Part shown: positions 57,198 through 64,000 of the stretch, one piece after another
Layout: each line of letters starts with the position of its first letter
Numbering within the stretch: position 1 is the stretch's first letter
DNA from: Capsulimonas corticalis
Lineage (GTDB): Bacteria; Armatimonadota; Armatimonadia; Armatimonadales; Capsulimonadaceae
NCBI RefSeq assembly: GCF_003574315.2
Contig: NZ_AP025739.1
Coordinates: 5,890,001 to 5,954,000, forward strand
DNA: 64,000 bases
Reading direction: 5' to 3'
Notes under the pieces: generated by a model
The model's input: only the letters and a program-made list of their open reading frames with translations
Database searches by the model: none
What the model was told of the DNA's origin: nothing
Made by a program: the position numbers and the translations under genes

Positions 57198-57505
57198 CGC
57201 CGCTGGAAGAAGCGATGCTTGAGCGGTATGAACGCTTCACCAGCGCGCTTGTCATAGGCGCCATGTACGGTGTAAAGTCGTCCGAGGAACAGGTCTACGC
57301 CGAAGTGCAAGACTGGATGCGGGTGAACGACGGCGGCGTGAGCGATTTCCTGGATCGCGCGGCGATCGCGGAATCCTTTCGATCCCTCTTCCATGCGAAG
57401 ACTCTCCAGGATCTCTTGGATTCGGATGAGGGCGATTTGATTGAGACGGTCACGATCGTCAGCGACGCGCTTCATACCACGGCGGGCCTGTCGGTCCAGC
57501 CATAA
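57194..57505 (+). CDS. Hypothetical protein, 103 aa
   Basis: I do not recognise it. It is mainly helical and acidic (EEAMLERYERFTSALVIGAMYG, YAEVQDWMRVNDG, LQDLLDSDEGDLIETV), without signal peptide or membrane helix. The four-base overlap with the DUF1844 gene and the strong terminator after it show that the two form the end of a transcript. Confidence 0.65.
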   Translation: MTPLEEAMLERYERFTSALVIGAMYGVKSSEEQVYAEVQDWMRVNDGGVSDFLDRAAIAESFRSLFHAKTLQDLLDSDEGDLIETVTIVSDALHTTAGLSVQP

Positions 57506-57508
57506 CGC

Positions 57509-57551
57509 AAAAAAGCGCCTCGCCGGGAATTTCCCGGCGAGGCGCTTTTTT
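57509..57551. terminator. Bidirectional intrinsic terminator
   Basis: Perfect 21-bp arms (57509-57529 and 57531-57551; GCGCCTCGCCGGGAA core) end in A- and T-tracts, serving the plus-strand gene at 57194 and the minus-strand STAS gene. Confidence 0.95.
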
Positions 57552-57568
57552 GATCTTCACGAGAAGAA

Positions 57569-57934
57569 CTATTCCGCGACAGCTTTGTCCTTGCGGATCT
57601 CCGCCAGCGCCGAAGCTTCGTCGTCAAACAGCTGGAAGATCTTTACCAGCCGTGTAATTTCGAATGCGCGTCGTACAAATGGTGTGGTGGCGACAAGGCT
57701 GATGCTGCCGTCGTGCTCACGAACGCGACGAACAGCGTCCACAAGCACTCCCAGAGCGGCGCTGTCCAGATATGGCACGTCCGCCAGGTTGATGACGACG
57801 TCGTAACGCTTGTTTTCAATCAAATCACGAAGCGTGTCGCGAAACGCGCCGCACGTATGCAGGTCAATCTCACCCTTCAGGTGGACAACCGGGATCTGAT
57901 CCGGCGTTGGCTGTACGTCAATCTCGAGTAACAA
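57569..57934 (-). CDS. STAS-domain anti-sigma factor antagonist (RsbV/SpoIIAA-like)
   Basis: The 121-aa protein has the STAS fold with IPVVHLKGEIDLHTCGAFRDTL near residue 14 and the phosphorylation site NLADVPYLDSAALGVLVDAV (Ser near 58), the residue that RsbW-type kinases modify. Unphosphorylated, such proteins bind the kinase and free its sigma factor. TTG 57934 is the start; GAGG lies nine bases before. The kinase-like gene at 9350 could be a partner, but they are 48 kb apart. Single gene with its own promoter and terminator. Confidence 0.92.
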   Translation of the reverse strand: MLLEIDVQPTPDQIPVVHLKGEIDLHTCGAFRDTLRDLIENKRYDVVINLADVPYLDSAALGVLVDAVRRVREHDGSISLVATTPFVRRAFEITRLVKIFQLFDDEASALAEIRKDKAVAE

Positions 57935-58054
57935 TAGAGCGAACCTCCCCTACGACGCCTCGCTTGCTAAGGCCGCGATACATAGGTTTACCCAATAAAT
58001 TCAAAGGCCAAAACGCTTGCAAGCATTGGCTGCAAAGTCATATTCGACAGAGCG

Positions 58055-58083
58055 ATTATAGCATGTTTAGGGCGCTTTGTCAT
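58055..58083 (-). promoter_or_regulatory. Sigma-70-type promoter of the STAS gene
   Basis: On the minus strand ATGACA (58078-58083), a 17-bp spacer and TATAAT (58055-58060) match the consensus at 11 of 12 positions. The leader is about 110 bases and includes a 10-bp palindrome GCTTGCAAGC (58015-58024). Confidence 0.8.
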
Positions 58084-58179
58084 GCTTGCTTGTGATTTTC
58101 CATAAAAGCGATTTTTAAGGAAGCCGACAGGAAAACGCGAAGAAAAATCGAACCTAACCGCGGATTATTGGAGGAACGA

Positions 58180-59133
58180 ATGAATTATCGACATCTCGGC
58201 GGATCCGGACTGCGCGTCAGCGAAGTCTCGCTCGGATCCTGGCTGACATACGGCGGCGCCACCGAGAATAACGCGGCGCGGCTTTGCATCGAAAAGGCTT
58301 ACGATTTAGGAATCAATTTCTTCGACACGGCCAATGTGTACGCGAAGGGGAAATCCGAGGAAGTCGTCGGCTCATCGCTCGCCGCCTACCCCCGGTCGTC
58401 CTATGTGCTCGCCACCAAGGTCTACTTCCCCATGGGGGACGGCCCGAACGATCGCGGCCTGTCGCGCAAGCATATCTTCGAACAGTGCGAGGCGTCTCTG
58501 CGGCGTTTGAATACCGACTATATCGATCTCTATCAATGCCATCGTTACGATCCCGAAACGCCGCTGGCGGAAACGCTCACCGCGCTGGACGACCTGAAGC
58601 GCCAGGGCAAGATCCTGTACGCCGGCGTGTCCGAATGGAGCGCGGAGCAGATCATCGCCGCCGCGACATACAGCCGTGAAGCCGGCCTGCGCCCCCTCGT
58701 CTCCAATCAGCCCAAGTACAATCTGCTGGCGCGCGCCATTGAGGCCGAGGTCATTCCGGCCAGCGAGCGCGAGGGTCTGGGCCAGGTTGTCTGGTCGCCG
58801 CTCGCGCAGGGCGTTCTGACCGGCAAGTACAAGCCCGGCGCGCCGCCGCCGCCGGACAGCCGCGCGGTGGACCCCGCGCAGAACTTTTTCATCACCCGCG
58901 ACAATCTGCTGAACGACGAGATCCTCGCCAAAGTGCAGCGGCTGGCGCCGATCGCGGAGGGCCTCGGCATGACCATGTCCCAGCTCGCGCTCGCCTGGTG
59001 CCTGCGCCAGCCGAACGTCAGCAGCGTCATCATCGGAGCATCACGTCCGCCACAGGTCGAAGACAACGCCGCCGCTTCGGGCAAGACCATTCCCGCCGAC
59101 GCGCTGGCGGCCATTGAGGAGGCGCTCGCATAA
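58180..59133 (+). CDS. Aldo/keto reductase (YajO/Kv-beta-like)
   Basis: The 317-aa NADPH-dependent TIM-barrel reductase has the tetrad of the family: Asp and Tyr in FFDTANVYAKGKSEEVVG near 48, Lys in VLATKVYFPMG near 80, and His in DLYQCHRYDPETPL near 120. NADPH-binding elements include WSPLAQGVLTGKYKPG near 205 and SSVIIGASRPPQVEDN near 285. It would reduce aldehydes or ketones; the substrate is not known. The start at 58180 follows GGAGG at five bases; TTG 58168 overlaps that site. It is followed one base later by the lactonase gene, hinting at a sugar-related role. Confidence 0.93.
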   Translation: MNYRHLGGSGLRVSEVSLGSWLTYGGATENNAARLCIEKAYDLGINFFDTANVYAKGKSEEVVGSSLAAYPRSSYVLATKVYFPMGDGPNDRGLSRKHIFEQCEASLRRLNTDYIDLYQCHRYDPETPLAETLTALDDLKRQGKILYAGVSEWSAEQIIAAATYSREAGLRPLVSNQPKYNLLARAIEAEVIPASEREGLGQVVWSPLAQGVLTGKYKPGAPPPPDSRAVDPAQNFFITRDNLLNDEILAKVQRLAPIAEGLGMTMSQLALAWCLRQPNVSSVIIGASRPPQVEDNAAASGKTIPADALAAIEEALA

Positions 59134-59134
59134 T

Positions 59135-59878
59135 ATGCCGACAGTTATCCATTTCGACAGCAAAGAAGCCCTGAGCGCCGCCGCCGCCGATGCGATCATC
59201 GACGCCGCCGCTCAGGCCATCGCCGCCGACGGCCGTTTTCTCTTCGTGCTCGCCGGCGGCTCCACGCCCGAGCAGACCTACAAGCTCCTGGCCGCCTCTG
59301 AGCGCCGCGACCGGATCGATTGGTCGCGCACCTACGTCTTCTTCGGAGACGAGCGCCTTGTACCGCACGACGACAAGCGCAGCAATTACGGCATGGCCTG
59401 GGAATCGCTCCTGAAAGACGTTCCGCTGCCGGCCGACCATATCTTCCCGATCCATACCGATCTTCCGGGCGCCGAGGCCGCACAGCAGTACGCCGACACG
59501 CTGACCGCGTTTTTCGGCGACGGCGCCGCGCCATCGTTCCATGTGACGCTGCTGGGATTAGGGGACGACGGCCATACCGCCTCGCTCTTCCCCGGCATGC
59601 CCTCCCTGCATGAGACCAAGGCGCTCGCGGTCGCAACGCCTCCCGGCGTCCTCCCGCCGCCCGTCGACCGGATCACGCTGACATTCCCAGTCCTGAACGC
59701 CTCACGGATCGCTCTGTTCCTCATCGCCGGCGAAAGCAAAGCCGCGCCCGTCCAGGCGATCCTGGAAACGGCCGCCTCCGTGGACGCCTACCCGGCCGCC
59801 GGCGTCACCGCCCCCGGCGGCGAAGTGCGATGGATGGCGGACCGCGCCGCGACTTCGAAGTTACGGGAAGACAAGTAA
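59135..59878 (+). CDS. pgl: 6-phosphogluconolactonase
   Basis: The 247-aa enzyme hydrolyses 6-phosphogluconolactone in the oxidative pentose-phosphate pathway. Motifs: FLFVLAGGSTPEQTYKLLA near 33, WSRTYVFFGDERLVPHDDKRSNYGMAW near 65, LGLGDDGHTASLFPG near 140 and RITLTFPVLNASRIALFLIAG near 175. The start at 59135 gives the family N-terminus. No zwf or gnd gene is present in the window. Adjacent to the aldo/keto reductase on the same transcript. Confidence 0.94.
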   Translation: MPTVIHFDSKEALSAAAADAIIDAAAQAIAADGRFLFVLAGGSTPEQTYKLLAASERRDRIDWSRTYVFFGDERLVPHDDKRSNYGMAWESLLKDVPLPADHIFPIHTDLPGAEAAQQYADTLTAFFGDGAAPSFHVTLLGLGDDGHTASLFPGMPSLHETKALAVATPPGVLPPPVDRITLTFPVLNASRIALFLIAGESKAAPVQAILETAASVDAYPAAGVTAPGGEVRWMADRAATSKLREDK

Positions 59879-60158
59879 CATAAAAAGCCCCTTTAGCCTG
59901 CATGGCTAAAGGGGCGAAACTTGAGAAGCCGGCGGTTAAAACCGCGCCTCTAAGAACGCGGAAACCCACCTTCGTGGGTTACATAATCGTCCACAAAACC
60001 GCCTGATATTGAGCCGTGTAGTAGACGGTATCGTTAAGGACAATGTAGTCCCCGAAGGGGGACTTCCGCGCCCTTGAAGGCGCGGTTTTAACCGCTGGCA
60101 ATCCTATTCGAACAGGATTGCTCGAAAGAGCATGACGAAACGGCTGGGTGAAAGCCGC
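59879..60158. repeat. Gene-free gap with a structured inverted-repeat element
   Basis: GCCCCTTTAGCC pairs with GGCTAAAGGGGC at 59887-59915, a hairpin whose minus-strand side runs into TTTTTA, so it may end the minus operon. Further on, 59928-59949 and 60078-60099 are 22-bp inverted repeats with one mismatch (core CGGTTAAAACCGCGCC). Between them lie two small hairpins, AACCCAC/GTGGGTT and AGTCCCC/GGGGACT. The element looks like a non-coding mobile repeat (REP or MITE type). No reading frame worth calling. Confidence 0.7.
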
Positions 60159-60602
60159 CTACTCTTCCCGCTCCACATACTCCAGCAGCGCCGCGATTTC
60201 CCGCCGCTGCTTCTCCCGCAGTTCTGCGTCATCCTCACCCGCGTCCCGGCAATCGTCCACAAACTGCGCGGCGCCGGCGGCGTTTCCGTAGGTCGCCACG
60301 AGGATGGGATGCGGGCCGACGCGGCGCAGCCAGTACTTCGCGTTGCTGAAGTCGCCTTCGCGGCGGTGGATGATCGCGTGCCAGTAGTCCGCGCTGGAGT
60401 CGCCTTCCAGCGACTGCGCGAGCGTGTGGGCGCGCGGCAGGTCGTCGTTCAGCAGGTGCAGGCCGATCTTGACGAGCTCGGGCGCCGCCAGATATTCGAT
60501 ATCGGCGGCTGTCACAGCATCGTATGGCTGCAAGGGCGTCAGCTCAGGCGCCGGATCGCGGCCGGTCAGACGCTGCTGGATTTCATTGCGGCGGTCGTGC
60601 AT
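60159..60602 (-). CDS. Conserved protein of unknown function, 147 aa
   Basis: The 147-aa soluble protein starts at 60602 behind GGAGAGGG. The best landmark is SADYWHAIIHRREGDFSNAKYWLRRVGPHPI near residue 70, a segment I have seen in uncharacterised proteins of several phyla. Helical tetratricopeptide-like spacing before it (APELVKIGLHLLNDDLPRAHTLAQ) suggests a repeat fold. It ends in a charged helix. Last gene of a three-gene operon; role unknown. Confidence 0.75.
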   Translation of the reverse strand: MHDRRNEIQQRLTGRDPAPELTPLQPYDAVTAADIEYLAAPELVKIGLHLLNDDLPRAHTLAQSLEGDSSADYWHAIIHRREGDFSNAKYWLRRVGPHPILVATYGNAAGAAQFVDDCRDAGEDDAELREKQRREIAALLEYVEREE

Positions 60603-60618
60603 GCGCGGTCCCTCTCCA

Positions 60619-61113
60619 TTACTGCGGCGGCGCCGCGGTCTGGCCGGCGCTGGTGGTCGTGCCATCCAGATTGATGATGAAGGACGTCCGCGCAGGCGGA
60701 TTATTGCCGATCTTGATCACGATCGAGTTCTCCAGGAGCGGCGTCTTGGGCGGAGCGCCTTCGGTCGGACGATGGTACGTCCAGGAGATATGCGAGGGAT
60801 CGGGATTGGTGTCCGAGGCGTCGTGCAGGATCGTCGGGCTCGGCAGATAATCCGGCACGAGATCCGCGAGTTTCGCCGGATAGCTGCCCTTCTTGTCGTG
60901 ATAGTCGATGACGGCCCGCCGAATCTTGAGACCGTTCTGAGTGGTTCCCACGGTGGACTGGAGCACGCCTTTGAAGGTGTTGAAAATCCAGACGCTGCCC
61001 ACGACGCCCAGCAGGAGGACGACGGCGCAGCCGATGCCGCCGATTTTCCAGCAGCCGCTGGAGTTGGACTTCGACGGAGGCGGAGTGTTCTGATAGTAGG
61101 GAGGGGTGCTCAC
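60619..61113 (-). CDS. Membrane-anchored hypothetical protein, 164 aa
   Basis: A short Pro/Ser-rich N-terminus precedes one hydrophobic helix (IGGIGCAVVLLLGVVGSVWIF, about 24-44). The soluble part IRRAVIDYHDKKGSYPAKLADLVPDYLPSPT resembles the region after the helix in GspG-like pseudopilins, but no prepilin cleavage site (G|FTLxE) is present, so it should stay anchored. Function unknown. It lies 7 bases after the M42 peptidase gene. Confidence 0.65.
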   Translation of the reverse strand: MSTPPYYQNTPPPSKSNSSGCWKIGGIGCAVVLLLGVVGSVWIFNTFKGVLQSTVGTTQNGLKIRRAVIDYHDKKGSYPAKLADLVPDYLPSPTILHDASDTNPDPSHISWTYHRPTEGAPPKTPLLENSIVIKIGNNPPARTSFIINLDGTTTSAGQTAAPPQ

Positions 61114-61119
61114 GTAGCG

Positions 61120-62253
61120 TTAATCCTTCTTTTCTTCCGACTTCTTGTCGTTCTTGGATGGCGGGCGCACGCCGGAGTGGCGGTTCTGCATGGAGGGCGT
61201 AAAATCGACGTCGGGGGTCACGCGCTCAATAAACGCCGCCAAAAGCCGCGCCGTGTTCTGGACATCTTCAAGCGACACCAATTCGCACGGCGTATGCATG
61301 TAGCGCAAAGGGATCGAGATCAGACCGGTCGCCATGCCGGACTGGTTGAGCTGCATCGCGTTGGCGTCGGTCCCCGTGCCGCCTCCGGCCGAGCTGAGCT
61401 GGAACGGGATCTCCAGGTCGCGGGCGGTCTCGCACAGCATCTTGTAAACCTGCGGATTGATGTTCGCGCCCCGGCAGATCGTCGGCCCCTTGCCGATCTC
61501 CACGTCCCCCACCCGGTTCTTGTTCATGCCCGGATAATCCGTCGCGAAGCCCACGTCCACGGCGATGCCTACCGTCGCGCCGGTCAGATAGGACGACGTG
61601 CGCGCGCCGCGCAGGCCGATCTCTTCCTGTACCGTCGACACGGCGTAAACCGCCGCCGCCAGCGTCTTGCCCTTCAGCAGGCGCACGGTTTCGGCGACCG
61701 CGAAGGCGCCGACTTTGTCGTCAAACGCGTGTGAAACCGCCAGATCGCCGCTCAAAGTGGCGAAACCCGGGGCGTAGGTGATCGGATCGCCGATCTGGAC
61801 CTTTTCGGCGACCGCCGCTTTGCCGCCCAGGGCGCCGATATCGATGAACAGATCGTGCAGGATCGTCTTGCGTCCCCGCTCCTCTTCCTCCATCAGGTGG
61901 ATCGGCTTTTTGCCGATGACGCCGAGCAGAGGGCCGTGCTCGGTATGGACGAAGACGCGCTGGCCGACGGTAATGGACGCGTCGTGACCGCCAATGCTGC
62001 CGAAGTAGATGTAGCCGTCGCCATTGATATAAGTGACGAGGAAACCGATCTCGTCGCAGTGGCCGGCGAGCATGATCTTAGGATTGCCGCTCGGGTTGAC
62101 GATGGCGTACGCGTTTCCCAGGACGTCCGTATGCACCTCGTCCGCGAACGGTTCGACCGCGCGGCGGTAGACTTCCTGCGCGGGCTGTTCGAAGCCAGAC
62201 GGGCTCGGAGCGTCGATCAGATCTTTCAATACCTGCAGCTGTTCCAAAGGCAA
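61120..62253 (-). CDS. M42-family metallo-aminopeptidase
   Basis: The 377-aa zinc/cobalt aminopeptidase has the family motifs: LAGHCDEIGFLVTYI (metal His and Asp) near 63, SHAFDDKVGAFAV (bridging Asp) near 172, STVQEEIGLRGARTSS (catalytic and metal Glu pair) near 207, VDVGFATDYPG (metal Asp) near 230, and MHTPCELVSLEDVQNTARLLAAF (metal His) near 319. Such enzymes form large tetrahedral particles that trim peptides. TTG 62253 is the likely start, with GGGGTGG six bases before and a good promoter upstream. In-frame codons to 62310 lie over the promoter. Confidence 0.92.
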   Translation of the reverse strand: MPLEQLQVLKDLIDAPSPSGFEQPAQEVYRRAVEPFADEVHTDVLGNAYAIVNPSGNPKIMLAGHCDEIGFLVTYINGDGYIYFGSIGGHDASITVGQRVFVHTEHGPLLGVIGKKPIHLMEEEERGRKTILHDLFIDIGALGGKAAVAEKVQIGDPITYAPGFATLSGDLAVSHAFDDKVGAFAVAETVRLLKGKTLAAAVYAVSTVQEEIGLRGARTSSYLTGATVGIAVDVGFATDYPGMNKNRVGDVEIGKGPTICRGANINPQVYKMLCETARDLEIPFQLSSAGGGTGTDANAMQLNQSGMATGLISIPLRYMHTPCELVSLEDVQNTARLLAAFIERVTPDVDFTPSMQNRHSGVRPPSKNDKKSEEKKD

Positions 62254-62283
62254 AGCGTTCCACCCCCACTGTTTTGTGAGGTC

Positions 62284-62312
62284 ATTATAGCATGCAGGGC
62301 CGGTCCGCACAA
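62284..62312 (-). promoter_or_regulatory. Sigma-70-type promoter of the M42 peptidase operon
   Basis: On the minus strand TTGTGC (62307-62312), a 17-bp spacer and a perfect TATAAT (62284-62289) place the transcript start about 25 bases before TTG 62253. That supports the chosen start codon. Confidence 0.75.
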
Positions 62313-62428
62313 CACGGCGTTCCCCGCAGGAATACGGGGGTCTCCAGTTTTATCCAATCCGCGCCAATAATCAAATCGGTAATATTTTACGGGCGGGCGG
62401 CGCCAGCGCCTTGGAAGGATTGCTTGAA

Positions 62429-63634
62429 ATGCTCGGACTCTCGCAACTATTCGGCAAAGAAACCATCGTCGGTCTCGACATCGGCTGCCGCATGATCAAG
62501 ATCGCGCTGGCGGAGGCGGCGGGGACGCAGTGGCGGATCCTCAAGGCGGCGTCGTGTCCGACTCCGGCGGATGCGATCCGCGACGGCATCGTGGTGGATG
62601 GTCCCGCGGTCTCGCAGGCGATCCGCGACCTGATGCGTCTGAACAACATTGAAGCCAACGGCGCGATCGCCGCGATCAGCGGCGCCAGCGTCATCGTCCG
62701 GCATGTGAAGATGCCCCGGATGTCCGAAACGCTGCTGCGCAAAGGCGTGCGCTACGAGGCGTCCAAGTATATCTCCTCCGCGAACGAAGACAGCATGATC
62801 GAGTTCGAAATCACGGGAGATATCCCCGGCGAAGACGACAAGATGGGAGTTATGCTCGTCGCGGTTCCCAAGGAAATGGTCGAAAGCCGCCTGAACGCGC
62901 TTTCCGGCGCAGGTCTGGAGCCGGTCGCCATCGATATCGAGACGTTCGCGATGCAGCGCTCCTTGATCGATCTGGACGAAACGGCGGCGGTCGGCGCGTG
63001 CACGCTCGCGCTGCTCGACATCGGCGCGACTTCCACGGATGTCTGTATCGTCACCGAAGGCAAGTTCGCGCTGACGCGCAGCATCGCCATCGCAGGCGAC
63101 AACTTCACGGGGGCGATCAAATCGATCTCCCGCGCCACCGAATGGAGCGACCTGGAAGCGCTCAAGTATCGGGTCGATATGGGCGCGATGATGGCGCCGG
63201 ACGCGGATCCCGAAGCGCTCGCCCTGGCGCAGGCGATGCAGCCGGCGATCGACGAACTGCTGCGCGAAGTGCGCCGGTCGATCAACTACTACCAGTCGCA
63301 GCTTTCGGACCCGACCAACTCCAACCTGCCGCTGGGCATCTCCGCCGAAGCCGAAGAAAGCTCGGTGGCCAAGATCATCATCAGCGGCGGCGGCGCGAAG
63401 ATGCAGGGATTGGCGCAGTACATGACGGCCCGCCTCGGCGTTCCGACCGAAGTCTGGAGTCCGTTCCGAAATCCCAGCATCCACTCCGAGGCCCTGACGG
63501 CCGATGTGCTGGAGCACGACGGCCCCATGTTCTCGACATGCATCGGACTGGCGCTCAAGGAGCTGTCCGAATCGGCGTCCAAACCCGCCGCCAGAGCAAC
63601 GTCGAAACCAACAGTCAAAGCAAAAGCCGCATAA
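62429..63634 (+). CDS. pilM: Type IV pilus assembly protein PilM
   Basis: The 401-aa actin-like ATP-binding protein has the N-terminal phosphate motif GKETIVGLDIGCRMIKIALAE, and VEISRL-type membrane-partner region VPKEMVESRLNALSGAGLEPVAIDIE near 155, a second phosphate loop LALLDIGATSTDVCIV near 200, and the adenosine motif IIISGGGAKMQGLAQYM near 320. PilM sits inside the membrane and binds the N-terminus of PilN. The start at 62429 is preceded by GGAAGG. It begins the second pilus operon, 20 kb from pilBTCD. Confidence 0.93.
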   Translation: MLGLSQLFGKETIVGLDIGCRMIKIALAEAAGTQWRILKAASCPTPADAIRDGIVVDGPAVSQAIRDLMRLNNIEANGAIAAISGASVIVRHVKMPRMSETLLRKGVRYEASKYISSANEDSMIEFEITGDIPGEDDKMGVMLVAVPKEMVESRLNALSGAGLEPVAIDIETFAMQRSLIDLDETAAVGACTLALLDIGATSTDVCIVTEGKFALTRSIAIAGDNFTGAIKSISRATEWSDLEALKYRVDMGAMMAPDADPEALALAQAMQPAIDELLREVRRSINYYQSQLSDPTNSNLPLGISAEAEESSVAKIIISGGGAKMQGLAQYMTARLGVPTEVWSPFRNPSIHSEALTADVLEHDGPMFSTCIGLALKELSESASKPAARATSKPTVKAKAA

Positions 63635-63684
63635 GTCGCGGCGACATTCCATTACTACTCGCGAGCTTCTGAAGGAGCAATGAG

Positions 63685-64000
63685 ATGCCTTCAATCAATA
63701 TGGTGGCCCTCCGACGCGCGGAAAAGCGGCGTCAGGAAAACAATATCCGAAAGATCGTCTACGCCATTCTTGGCGAAATCGGCGTCTTCGTTCTGCTGCT
63801 CACGTTTATGAGCGCCCGTATGTTCAGCATCAACGGGCACATCGGCGATATGGACGGCAAGCTGCAAAAGCTGCAATCGAAGGTGACCCAGATCCAGGGC
63901 TTACAGCAGGAAACCTCCAAGCTGCTGCCCAAAGTCACCACCCTCGCCTCCGCGAAGTCCGATACGCTCTTCTGGTACGACAGCATCTACGCGGTGACGC
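63685..64000 (+). CDS. pilN: Type IV pilus assembly protein PilN, cut by window edge
   Basis: The frame runs from ATG 63685 to the edge without a stop, at least 105 residues. The start MPSINMVALRRAEKRRQEN matches the PilN N-terminus that binds PilM. One membrane helix follows (YAILGEIGVFVLLLTFMSA, about 25-43), then a coiled coil (MDGKLQKLQSKVTQIQGLQQETSKLL). A GAAGGAG precedes the ATG by seven bases. PilO and further subunits should lie to the right. Confidence 0.9.
   Translation, partial: MPSINMVALRRAEKRRQENNIRKIVYAILGEIGVFVLLLTFMSARMFSINGHIGDMDGKLQKLQSKVTQIQGLQQETSKLLPKVTTLASAKSDTLFWYDSIYAVT

Overview
The window looks like a high-GC (about 60%) bacterial chromosome. The gene set (long-prepilin type IV pilus operon, ECF41-type sigma factor, DUF2752, DUF1844, type III glutamine synthetase with a split glutamate-synthase-like module) and the protein style suggest Armatimonadota, perhaps a Capsulimonas relative. 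That placement is an inference from gene content, not a search result. I see no rRNA, tRNA, CRISPR array, transposase or phage gene. Strand use is in long blocks, mostly minus, and many start codons are GTG or TTG set by a clear Shine-Dalgarno.

Layout. 1-1746: an ECF41-like sigma factor cut by the left edge and a RibD/DHFR-like reductase. 1799-8083: a five-gene minus operon coding a class II amidotransferase, a GXGXG domain, an FMN/Fe-S glutamate-synthase domain, an FAD amine oxidase and a type III glutamine synthetase, facing a divergent Lrp/AsnC regulator. This set resembles the N-methylglutamate synthase module (mgsABC-gmaS) and rhizobial glxBCD-glnT. 8244-14754: DinB-like protein, RsbW-like kinase, DUF2752 membrane protein, GAF-PAS-GGDEF diguanylate cyclase, BON lipoprotein and uvrB.

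14820-42530 is the most distinctive part: about 28 kb on the minus strand with pilB, pilT, pilC, pilD, two paralogous short prepilins, three oversized PilV/PilW/PilX-like proteins (640, 692 and 1044 aa) and two giant secreted beta-propeller proteins (1558 and 2654 aa). Gene order and domain content suggest a type IV pilus whose minor-pilin tip complex carries very large adhesin-like proteins, filling the place of PilY1. The pilM and pilN genes lie 20 kb away at the right edge.

42821-50970 is housekeeping: aroE, a YqeG-type phosphatase, mltG, ruvX, a large membrane protein, alaS and a DUF202 protein, mostly tightly packed. 51142-57505 runs on the plus strand: a small protein, yebC, a secreted/membrane protein with an ABC-2 exporter pair, DUF1844 and a small hypothetical. 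57569-62253 holds a STAS protein, an aldo/keto reductase, 6-phosphogluconolactonase and a three-gene minus operon ending the M42 peptidase transcript. 62429 to the edge begins a pilMN operon.

Intergenic DNA holds several structured repeats: two copies of a GC-rich REP-like motif (8207-8240 and 51661-51694), a perfect 32-bp inverted repeat (51509-51617) and a 170-bp element with 22-bp inverted ends (59928-60099).
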